In this document: positions 1 to 5,274 of the stretch, piece after piece
How the letters are laid out: every line of letters starts with the position of its first letter
How positions within the stretch are numbered: position 1 is the first letter of the stretch
Source: Actinomycetales bacterium
GTDB lineage: Bacteria; Actinomycetota; Actinomycetes; Actinomycetales; BWSM-131
DNA: 7,098 nt
Assembly (NCBI GenBank): GCA_030149025.1
Contig: JASBSH010000102.1
Coordinates: 1 to 7,098, forward strand
Direction: 5' to 3'
Notes under the pieces: generated by a model
The model's database searches: none
Told to the model about the DNA's origin: nothing
Seen by the model: only the letters and a program-made list of their open reading frames with translations
Position numbers and translations under genes: made by a program

Positions 1-607
1 GAGCGGGATTGACGAACTTGTTGGACTGCCAACTCGCCGCCAGCGGTCCCGTCTCCGCCTCGCCGTCGCCGACCACCGCAGCGACGATCAGGTCCGGGTT
101 GTCGAACGCCGCGCCGTAGGCGTGCGAGAGGGAGTACCCGAGCTCGCCACCTTCATGGATCGACCCCGGGGTCTCCGGGGCCACGTGACTGGGGATGCCG
201 CCGGGGAAGCTGAACTGCTTGAACAGCCGCTTCATCCCCGACGCGTCCTGTGAGACGTGGTGGTAGACCTCGGAGTAGGTGCCCTCCAGCCAGGCCGCCG
301 CCACGGGCGACGGTCCGCCGTGACCCGGGCCGATCACGTAGATCATGTCGAGGTCGCGGGCCGAGATCTGGTGGTTCAGATGGGCGTAGATGAAGTTCAG
401 CCCTGGCGTGGTGCCCCAGTGCCCGAGAAGTCTGGGCTTCACGTGCTCGGGCTTCAGCGGCTCCCGCAGCAGCGGGTTGTCGAGCAGGTAGATCTGCCCC
501 ACCGACAGGTAGTTGGCCGCTCGCCACCAGGCGTCGATCGCTTTCAGCTCGTCGTCGGTCAGGGGCTGCGTCCGCTGGGCGGACTTCGTCACCGTACCGG
601 TGTTCAT
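1..607 (-). CDS. xfp: Phosphoketolase (xylulose-5-P/fructose-6-P), N-terminal part, cut by the window edge
   Basis: This thiamine-diphosphate enzyme of the cytoplasm splits xylulose 5-phosphate (and usually fructose 6-phosphate) with phosphate into acetyl phosphate and a shorter sugar phosphate. About 202 codons are visible of a family that is usually near 800 residues; the 3' end lies beyond base 1. Seen directly: GHWGTTPGLNF at residues 62-72, GPGHGGP at 93-99, the phosphoketolase signature EGGELGY at 152-158, then the second signature region ending in VGDGEAETG (179-187), part of the cofactor-binding site. The ATG at 605-607 is chosen because GAGGAGAG lies four bases upstream and the protein begins with the family's usual linker before ALDAWWRAANYLS-like sequence (here AIDAWWRAANYLS, residues 23-35). 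It is preceded by a 101-base gap that may hold its promoter. The identification is firm; substrate preference between the two sugars cannot be read from this part. Confidence 0.96.
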   Translation of the reverse strand, partial: MNTGTVTKSAQRTQPLTDDELKAIDAWWRAANYLSVGQIYLLDNPLLREPLKPEHVKPRLLGHWGTTPGLNFIYAHLNHQISARDLDMIYVIGPGHGGPSPVAAAWLEGTYSEVYHHVSQDASGMKRLFKQFSFPGGIPSHVAPETPGSIHEGGELGYSLSHAYGAAFDNPDLIVAAVVGDGEAETGPLAASWQSNKFVNPA

Positions 608-611
608 CCCA

Positions 612-619
612 CTCTCCTC
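612..619 (-). promoter_or_regulatory. Ribosome binding site of the phosphoketolase gene
   Basis: On the minus strand GAGGAGAG stands four bases before the ATG at 605-607. It supports this start over the downstream alternatives. Confidence 0.75.
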
Positions 620-675
620 GGCAAGTAGGTCAGGGGCTCATCCCAGCCTCCCCGAGCGGGCCCTGTTCTGTAGAT

Positions 676-689
676 AGGTCTTTGGTCCG
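676..689 (-). promoter_or_regulatory. Possible DosR/DevR-type operator
   Basis: The minus strand reads CGGACCAAAGACCT here. Its core GGACCAAAGACC fits the degenerate form GGACYWWNGNCC of the DosR (DevR) box known from mycobacteria, whose full consensus is TTSGGGACTWWAGTCCCSAA. Over that 20-base consensus I count 13 matches, with the outer right arm poor. The site ends about 68 bases before the phosphoketolase start, a plausible place for an activator. DosR responds to low oxygen, nitric oxide and carbon monoxide. The match is by eye, and a 12-base degenerate core can occur by chance. Confidence 0.35.
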
Positions 690-708
690 CAACGCAGCGT
701 TCGGCCGA

Positions 709-924
709 TCAGCGCGGCTCGTCGTCGTCGTCCACCGGGACCTCGTGCGCCTGATCCGCGAGGTCGACGTCAGATGCCTCCGGGATGACACGCCCCGCGC
801 CGGGGGGTGGCACGACGTCCGGCTCGTCGCGGACCGGCGTGCGCTGCTCCTGCGCGTCCGCCTCGGGCACTTCCATATCGTTCTCGACCGCCTGCTGCAT
901 AGCCATCTCAGGATCCGTACTCAC
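709..924 (-). CDS. Small acidic, probably disordered protein of unknown function (71 aa)
   Basis: The product has 21 Asp/Glu against four Arg and no Lys, no predicted membrane segment, no Cys, and a proline-rich middle (VVPPPGAG, residues 37-44), so it is likely soluble, strongly acidic and unfolded on its own. Two related segments are visible: EVPEADAQEQ (18-27) and EASDVDLADQAHEVP (49-63), both with acidic-Ala/Asp patterns ending in (E/D)Q. I recall small actinobacterial hypothetical proteins carrying such EAD..EQ motifs and an acidic DDDD tail, but I cannot name a family. The GTG start at 922-924 is fixed by a perfect AGGAGGTGA just upstream. It follows the ABC-transporter ATPase gene by 45 bases without a visible terminator, so it may share that transcript. 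Function is unknown. Confidence 0.82.
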   Translation of the reverse strand: MSTDPEMAMQQAVENDMEVPEADAQEQRTPVRDEPDVVPPPGAGRVIPEASDVDLADQAHEVPVDDDDEPR

Positions 925-930
925 CTTCTG

Positions 931-939
931 TCACCTCCT
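931..939 (-). promoter_or_regulatory. Perfect Shine-Dalgarno of the small acidic protein
   Basis: AGGAGGTGA on the minus strand is a nine-base match to the 16S anti-Shine-Dalgarno tail. It ends six bases before the GTG start (AGGAGG is nine bases from it). This is the strongest ribosome binding site in the window, it decides the start, and it suggests high translation of the small protein. Confidence 0.85.
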
Positions 940-969
940 GGTCAGGACAGCCACCATAGGCCGTGAGGT

Positions 970-2109
970 TCAGACGCGCCTGAACGCGGCGACCGGGTGC
1001 CCGGGATCGGGGACGACGCGCACGCGGCTTCCGACCGGAGCGCTGCGGGTGTGCGGCACGCTCGCGCGCAAGGTCTCGCCGTCGTCCAGCTGCAGCTCGT
1101 GGAGGACAGTCGCGCCGCGGAACTCGACCTTCCGCACCACCGCGTTCGCGCCGTCCCGGCGGGCCTGACGGTCGTCCGCGTCCACGGGCTCGAACGTGAC
1201 CTCGTGCGGGCGGAACATGACGTCGACCGCACCCTGCGCCGGTGACGCCAGGGTTACGGGACCGAGCGGTGTCGCCGCGTGTGCGCCGTCCGCGTGTCCG
1301 GTGACGAAGTCCGCCTCGCCGACGAAGGTCGCCACGAAGCGCGTGGCCGGGTTGTGGAAGACGTGCTCCGGCACGTCGACCTGCTCGAAGTGCCCCGCAC
1401 TGGCGACCGCGACGCGGTCGCCGACGGCCAGCGCCTCCTCCTGGTCGTGGGTGACGAAGACGCAGGTCGCGCCGGCAGCACGCAGCACCTGGACGGTGTG
1501 CTCGCGGACCTGGACGCGCAGGTTGCGGTCGAGGTGGGAGAAGGGCTCGTCGAGGAGGATGACATCCGGCTCCGGCGCGAGGGCCCGCGCGAGGGCGACG
1601 CGCTGCTGCTCACCGCCGGACAGCTCGTGGGGGTAGCGCTCTGCGAAGCCGGTCATGCCGACGAGGTCGAGCACCTCGGCCACCCGCTGGCGGTTACCGC
1701 TGGCAGCCCGGCGTGGCCGTGGCAGCCCGAACGCGACGTTGTCCGCGACGGACAGGTGGGGGAACAGCGCGAGGTCCTGGAAGACGACGCCGACCGCCCG
1801 GCGCTCCGGGGGCACCCAGACACCGGGACCGACGACGACACGGCCGCCGGCGGTGATGCGACCGGCGTCGATGGTGGTCAGGCCGGCGATCGCGCGCAGC
1901 AGCGTGGACTTGCCGCAGCCGCTCGGGCCCACGATCGACAGCAGCTCGCCGCGCTGCACACGGAGGCTGACACCGTCCAGGGCCAGCACGTCGCCGTACC
2001 GCTTGCGCACCGACTCGACCACGAGCACGTCGTCAGCCGACCCGGCCGAAGGGTGGGAGCCGACGCTGGGGGACTGGGTGAGCGCGAGGTCCTCCGCGCT
2101 TCGCGTCAC
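970..2109 (-). CDS. fbpC: Ferric-iron type ABC transporter, ATP-binding protein (FbpC-like)
   Basis: This 379-residue protein is the cytoplasmic ATPase that drives import through the permease encoded just upstream. In order: a non-conserved N-terminal stretch (1-28), Walker A GPSGCGKST (61-69), Q-loop VVFQDLALFPHLS (108-120, Q111), signature LSGGEQQR (163-170), Walker B VILLDE (183-188), D-loop SHLD (191-194) and the switch histidine in VFVTHDQEEA (H221). A C-terminal regulatory/TOBE-type region follows from about 290, with FRPHEV near its start. All catalytic motifs are intact, and the length suits the FbpC/PotA-type importer ATPases. The GTG start overlaps the permease stop (GTGA, 2106-2109), with GGGAGAAGG just upstream, which indicates translational coupling. 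Specificity for iron is inferred from the FbpA-like neighbour; ATPases of this group alone do not separate iron from polyamine, thiamine or sulfate systems. Confidence 0.93.
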   Translation of the reverse strand: MTRSAEDLALTQSPSVGSHPSAGSADDVLVVESVRKRYGDVLALDGVSLRVQRGELLSIVGPSGCGKSTLLRAIAGLTTIDAGRITAGGRVVVGPGVWVPPERRAVGVVFQDLALFPHLSVADNVAFGLPRPRRAASGNRQRVAEVLDLVGMTGFAERYPHELSGGEQQRVALARALAPEPDVILLDEPFSHLDRNLRVQVREHTVQVLRAAGATCVFVTHDQEEALAVGDRVAVASAGHFEQVDVPEHVFHNPATRFVATFVGEADFVTGHADGAHAATPLGPVTLASPAQGAVDVMFRPHEVTFEPVDADDRQARRDGANAVVRKVEFRGATVLHELQLDDGETLRASVPHTRSAPVGSRVRVVPDPGHPVAAFRRV

Positions 2110-3821
2110 GACCTTCTCCCTTCGTCCTCATCAGTCAGGGTACGGCGGAACAGCAGGACGACCGGCACGAGGGCGACAGCGACGATCGTCAGCGCGGGCA
2201 GCCCTGCCGTCTCCCACCGCGACTCGGACGCCAGCTGGTACACCCAGATGGCGAGCGTCTCGAACCCGAACGGGCGCAGGAGCAGCACCACCGGCAGCTC
2301 CTTCAGGGCGTCGACCGCGACCAGCACGAGGGCGACGCCCACGCCGGAGCGGATCAGCGGCAGATGCACCCGCCGGACGACGGCAGACGGCTTCGCGCCG
2401 AGCGTCAGCGCCGCCGACGTCATGGAGGGCGTCACCTTCTCCAGGCTCGCGTCGATGCTGTTGACGCTCAGCGCGAGGAAGCGGACGACATAGGCGTAGA
2501 TCAGCCCGAACAGCGTGCCGGTGACCAGCACGCGGCCCCCAGGGATGCCGACCGCGTCCATGACGCTCCGCAGGGCCGCCAGCATGACGAGCACGCCGAT
2601 CGCGACCACCGGTCCCGGGACCGCGTACCCGACGGTGGCGAGCCTCGCGAACCTGCGTGTCGCCGTCCCGCCGCCGAGTCGCGTTGCGCTCGCGACGACC
2701 AGCGCGACGAGGACGCAAACCACGGCGGTGAGCGCCGCCACGAGCGTGCTGTTGCCGAGGTAGGCGACGTACCGTGGGTCCAGGCCCTGGCCGTCGCCTC
2801 GCAGGGCCGCGGTGCTGGACCAGAAGACGAGCTGCACGACCGGGATCACGAACGTGACCCCGACGACGAGCAGGCACGTCGCTGTCGCGGCGCCGGCTCG
2901 CCAGCCGGTGAGCCGGGTCGGCGGCACGGATCGTTGCGAGCCGCCCTGCTGGTGGTACCGGGCACGGCCGCGCGCGGCGCGCTCCAGGCCGATGACGGTG
3001 AGCGCGAAGAGCAGCACGAGCGACGCGAGCTCGGTGGCGGCGTCACGGTTGTACATGCCGTTCCAGACGCGGTCGATGCCGACGGAGACGGTCTCCACGT
3101 TGAAGTACTGGACCGTCGCATAGTCGGTGAGCGTCTCCATCGCGACGAGGGCGGCGCCCGCCGCGAGAGACGGTCGGGCGAGGGGCAGGACGACGTTCAG
3201 CGCCGTGCGCAGGGGGCCGCGGCCAAGGACGCGCGCTGCCTCGTAGGTGGACGCCGACTGCTCGCGCAGCGCTGCCCGCGCCAGCAGGTACACGTACGGG
3301 TAGAACGCCAGGGACAGCGTGATGATCGCGAACGGCATCGAGCGGATCTCGGGGAACCAGACACCGGCACCGAACGTCGAGCGCAGCCAGGTCTGCACGG
3401 GCCCCGGATGGTCCAGCAGGCCGACGTAGACGAAGCCGAGCACGTACGCCGGCACCGCGAACGGCAGCACCAGCAGCCAGGAGAAGACCCGCTGGCCCGG
3501 GAACCGGTAGCGGCCCACCAGCCAGGCGAGCCCGGCCCCGATCACGAGCGTCAAGGCGATGACGCCGACCAGCAGCGTGACGGTCGACGTCACCATCCGG
3601 CCGAGGCCGGTGTCCCAGAGGAACGTCCAGATGTCGACGTCGGGCGTCAGGACCGTCGCGGCGACGAGCCCGACAGGCAGCACCGCGAGCAGGGCGATCA
3701 GCAGGACGACGGCACGCAGGCCCGCTCTGCCGTCTCCCTTGCTGCGCCGGGTCAGGTCCTCCTGGTCCGGCGACGGTGTCGCCGGCGCAGGAACAGGGAG
3801 AGGTGCTGAGCTGACTGTCAC
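2106..3821 (-). CDS. fbpB: Ferric-iron type ABC transporter permease, fused double domain (FbpB-like)
   Basis: This 571-residue inner-membrane protein forms the transport channel. It consists of two tandem permease modules, as is usual for FbpB/SfuB proteins, so a single chain serves as both halves. After a hydrophilic N-terminus (1-35) come the first membrane segment (about 36-58) and further helices. The first ATPase-coupling EAA loop is near 194-222 (EAARVLGRGPLRTALNVVLP, then LARPS). A second module starts near 312, with its loop at about 468-493 (SAALTLGAKPSAVVRRVHLP). The second loop begins SAA instead of EAA, a common variation. The middle linker (281-310) is basic and cytoplasmic. The GTG start shares bases with the fbpA stop (GTGA, 3818-3821) and has only a weak Shine-Dalgarno (GGGG), so translation probably depends on coupling to fbpA. 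Confidence 0.93.
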   Translation of the reverse strand: MTVSSAPLPVPAPATPSPDQEDLTRRSKGDGRAGLRAVVLLIALLAVLPVGLVAATVLTPDVDIWTFLWDTGLGRMVTSTVTLLVGVIALTLVIGAGLAWLVGRYRFPGQRVFSWLLVLPFAVPAYVLGFVYVGLLDHPGPVQTWLRSTFGAGVWFPEIRSMPFAIITLSLAFYPYVYLLARAALREQSASTYEAARVLGRGPLRTALNVVLPLARPSLAAGAALVAMETLTDYATVQYFNVETVSVGIDRVWNGMYNRDAATELASLVLLFALTVIGLERAARGRARYHQQGGSQRSVPPTRLTGWRAGAATATCLLVVGVTFVIPVVQLVFWSSTAALRGDGQGLDPRYVAYLGNSTLVAALTAVVCVLVALVVASATRLGGGTATRRFARLATVGYAVPGPVVAIGVLVMLAALRSVMDAVGIPGGRVLVTGTLFGLIYAYVVRFLALSVNSIDASLEKVTPSMTSAALTLGAKPSAVVRRVHLPLIRSGVGVALVLVAVDALKELPVVLLLRPFGFETLAIWVYQLASESRWETAGLPALTIVAVALVPVVLLFRRTLTDEDEGRRS

Positions 3822-4828
3822 TCGTACCCCGCGTCCGCCATCACCTTGATCGCCTCCGGGTTCAGCTCCCCGAACGTGGCCGCGTCGAGCGAGTCGGCTT
3901 TGAACTCACCGAACTTCGCGATCAGCGGATCGGGCTTCACGTCCGGGTTCACCGGGTACTCGTTGTTGCCGTTGACGAACTCCTGCTGCCCGTCGGTAGC
4001 AAGCCACTCCAGCAGCTTCTGCGCCAGGTCCGGGTTGTCGGCGTACCTGGTGACGCCGGCTCCTGAGATGTTCACGTGCACACCGGACGTGGACTGGTTG
4101 GCCCAGAACAGCTTCACGTTGATGTCCGGGTTCTCCTGCATCACGCGAGCCAGGTAGTAGTGGTTCACGATGCCGACATCGCAGCGGCCGCTGCCGACGT
4201 TGTTGACGATCTCGACGTCGTTGTTGAACATGTCCGCCGCGTTGTCGGCCCAGCCCTTCACGACCTCGGTGGCCTTCTGCTCGCCGTCACGGGCGATCAG
4301 GCTGGCGACCAGGGACTGGGTGTACACGTTGGTGGAACGCCGCAGGCAGAGCCTGCCCTTCCACTTGAGGTTCGCGAGGTCCTCGTACGTGGACAGCTCG
4401 GACGGCTTCACCTTGTCCGGGTTGTAGATGATCGTGCGCACTCGCTCGGACAGGCCGAACCAGCGGTCCTCGGGATCGCGGAAGTTCTTCGGCACCGCGT
4501 CGTCGAGCACCGTCGAGTCCAGCGGCTGGAACATCCCGTCCTTGGCGGCGGTCGCGAGGTTGCCGGCGTCCACCGTCATGTAGACGTCCGCCAACGTGTC
4601 CTTGCCCTCGGCTTTGATCCGTTCGCGCAGCTCGGCGTCCGTGCCGTAGAGGAACTCGACCTTGATGCCGGTCTCCTGGAAGAACTTCTGGAACGCCGGC
4701 TCCAGGTCGTACTGGCGTGCCGAGTACACGCGCACGACCTGGTCCTGTCCGCCGACGGAGGCGCAGCCGGCGGCGAGCAGGCTCGTCACCACGAGCGCGG
4801 CGACTAGGGGCAGATGGCGCAGTTTCAT
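3818..4828 (-). CDS. fbpA: Ferric-iron ABC transporter substrate-binding lipoprotein (FbpA/FutA-like)
   Basis: This 336-residue lipoprotein captures ferric iron outside the membrane and hands it to the permease. The N-terminus is a lipoprotein signal: basic MKLRH, a hydrophobic core, then LLAAGC with the lipidated Cys at 22. The mature part follows the FutA/FbpA pattern: VYSARQYD (34-41), STNVYTQSLVASLIARDG (165-182), VNHYYLARV (221-229), GVHVNISGAGVT (249-260) and NEYPVNPDV (289-297). By comparison with FutA/FbpA, tyrosines 40, 169, 224 and 225 are the likely iron ligands. Gln39 stands where FutA proteins often have a His next to the first ligand Tyr. Cys161 and Cys216 are two extra cysteines that may pair outside the cell. 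The ATG start has AGAGGA upstream. It lies 83 bases after the preceding lipoprotein's stop, unlike the other overlapping junctions. No iron-regulator box is seen nearby; control may come from a promoter right of the window. Confidence 0.93.
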   Translation of the reverse strand: MKLRHLPLVAALVVTSLLAAGCASVGGQDQVVRVYSARQYDLEPAFQKFFQETGIKVEFLYGTDAELRERIKAEGKDTLADVYMTVDAGNLATAAKDGMFQPLDSTVLDDAVPKNFRDPEDRWFGLSERVRTIIYNPDKVKPSELSTYEDLANLKWKGRLCLRRSTNVYTQSLVASLIARDGEQKATEVVKGWADNAADMFNNDVEIVNNVGSGRCDVGIVNHYYLARVMQENPDINVKLFWANQSTSGVHVNISGAGVTRYADNPDLAQKLLEWLATDGQQEFVNGNNEYPVNPDVKPDPLIAKFGEFKADSLDAATFGELNPEAIKVMADAGYE

Positions 4829-4911
4829 CGGTTCCTCTGGGGCTGTTGGTGGGCCGTGCTGTTGGTGGCCGTGCTGATGGTGGGTTCGTGGCTGTTGGCG
4901 GGTGCGTCCGG
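4829..4911 (-). other. Coding-like stretch between lipoprotein stop and fbpA start
   Basis: This gap continues the lipoprotein frame past its TGA for 28 sense codons, rich in Ser, Thr, Ala, Pro, Asn and Gln (for example TISTATNSTA). It then ends at a TGA (4825-4827) that overlaps the fbpA ATG as ATGA. By hand count G/C is 24 of 28 at third positions, 16 of 28 at first and 17 of 28 at second, the pattern of a coding frame in this genome. It may be the severed tail of the lipoprotein gene or a readthrough extension. The fbpA Shine-Dalgarno lies in its last bases. I see no promoter or terminator in it. Confidence 0.5.
4842..4903. repeat. Short degenerate repeats, GCTGTTGGTGG-like, four copies
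   Basis: On the plus strand, copies of GCTGWTGGYGG begin at 4842, 4858, 4873 and 4891, at intervals of 16, 15 and 18 bases. They are direct, not inverted, so they do not suggest a hairpin. On the minus strand they encode part of the Ser/Thr/Asn/Gln-rich stretch in the lipoprotein's readthrough frame. Confidence 0.55.
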
Positions 4912-5274
4912 TCAGCTGGAGCCGGACGTGCTGGTGGTCGTCGCGCAGGCGGCGGACGCGCTTCCCGGGGTGCTGGCGGAACCGGAGGTCGCCGCGCTCG
5001 CACTGCCGGTCTCGGACGGCGAACCGGTCTCCGACGGCGAGGACGTCGCCTCGCTCCCGGACGTCTCGGTGCTGCCTGGGCCGGCGGTGCTGCCTGAGCC
5101 TGGGGTGCTACCGGGCCCGGCGGTGCTGGCGGACCCCGCCGCACTGCCCGTGGTCGCGCAGCCGTTGTTGTTCTCGAGCTGTCGGACGCCGGTGCCGTCG
5201 TCGCTGCCACACGCTGCGAGCAGGCCCGCGAGGGTGAGGGCGGTGAGGGCCCGGCGGAGGGTGAGGCGGTTCAC
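4912..5274 (-). CDS. Ser/Thr/Gly-rich lipoprotein, possibly shortened (120 aa)
   Basis: The product starts with a clear lipoprotein signal: MNRLTLRR, a hydrophobic core, and lipobox LLAAC with the lipidated Cys at 22. A short region follows (GSDDGTGVRQLENNNGC, 23-39), and then about 80 residues made almost only of Ser, Thr, Gly, Ala, Pro and Glu. No folded domain can be seen. Actinobacterial lipoproteins often have such a linker between the lipid anchor and a folded extracellular domain, so here the domain may be lost. Cys39 and Cys110 flank the linker. The GTG start shares GTGA with the stop of the upstream glycosyltransferase gene (5271-5274) and has AGAGGAA upstream, so translation is well supported. 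The stop TGA (4912-4914) is followed by C and by 28 in-frame, coding-like codons. Function is unknown; position suggests a link to iron uptake or to glycosylation. Confidence 0.75.
   Translation of the reverse strand: MNRLTLRRALTALTLAGLLAACGSDDGTGVRQLENNNGCATTGSAAGSASTAGPGSTPGSGSTAGPGSTETSGSEATSSPSETGSPSETGSASAATSGSASTPGSASAACATTTSTSGSS
5006..5041. repeat. Tandem 18-bp repeat, two copies, in the lipoprotein gene
   Basis: Units 5006-5023 and 5024-5041 match at 16 of 18 positions and encode SPSETG-type hexapeptides (GSPSETGSPSETG, residues 78-90). The unit length is a multiple of three, so copy changes keep the frame. Confidence 0.8.
5067..5138. repeat. Degenerate tandem 18-bp repeat, four units, in the lipoprotein gene
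   Basis: Units start at 5067, 5085, 5103 and 5121. Against the first unit I count 16, 14 and 13 matches of 18. They encode the hexapeptide pattern STAGPG / STPGSG / STAGPG (about residues 50-68). The period equals that of the pair at 5006-5041, which suggests growth of the linker by in-frame duplication. Confidence 0.75.

Larger units (their letters stand above)
608..708 (-). promoter_or_regulatory. Intergenic region, likely phosphoketolase promoter
   Basis: This is the longest gap between unbroken genes in the window and lies directly upstream of the phosphoketolase. It contains the DosR-like box described separately and the ribosome binding site. I see no clear -10/-35 pair. No convincing terminator is present either: the only inverted repeats are short (a CCCG-AG-CGGG motif near 650-660 and AACG-CAG-CGTT near 691-701), without a T tract. 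Continued transcription from the small acidic gene is therefore also possible. Confidence 0.45.

Noticed and set aside
645..705. Possible terminator hairpins between the small acidic gene and phosphoketolase
   Set aside because: The inverted repeats have stems of about four pairs with two- or three-base loops and no following T tract, too weak to call.
940..972. Possible terminator or promoter between the ATPase and the small acidic gene
   Set aside because: The short gap holds only the Shine-Dalgarno; I find no stem-loop and no promoter hexamers.
1279..2493. Open frame of 404 codons on the plus strand
   Set aside because: It lies opposite the ATPase and permease genes, is rich in Arg/Asp/Gly/Val as expected from the complement of high-GC codons, and shows no recognisable domain. 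It is a shadow of the real genes.
2364..3809. Open frame of 481 codons on the plus strand
   Set aside because: It runs opposite the permease gene. The translation is a hydrophilic Arg/Asp/Gln/His-rich string without motifs, the mirror image of a hydrophobic membrane protein.
4829..4911. Iron-regulator (IdeR/DtxR or Fur) operator upstream of fbpA
   Set aside because: No AT-rich palindrome of the DtxR type or Fur-like repeat is present; the stretch is G/C-rich direct repeats.
4287..5210. Open frame of 307 codons on the minus strand, spanning lipoprotein and fbpA
   Set aside because: It is in a different frame from both genes with signal peptides and is a Pro/Arg/Ala-rich low-complexity product. 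The fbpA frame has clear family motifs and the lipoprotein frame has a lipobox and coupled start.
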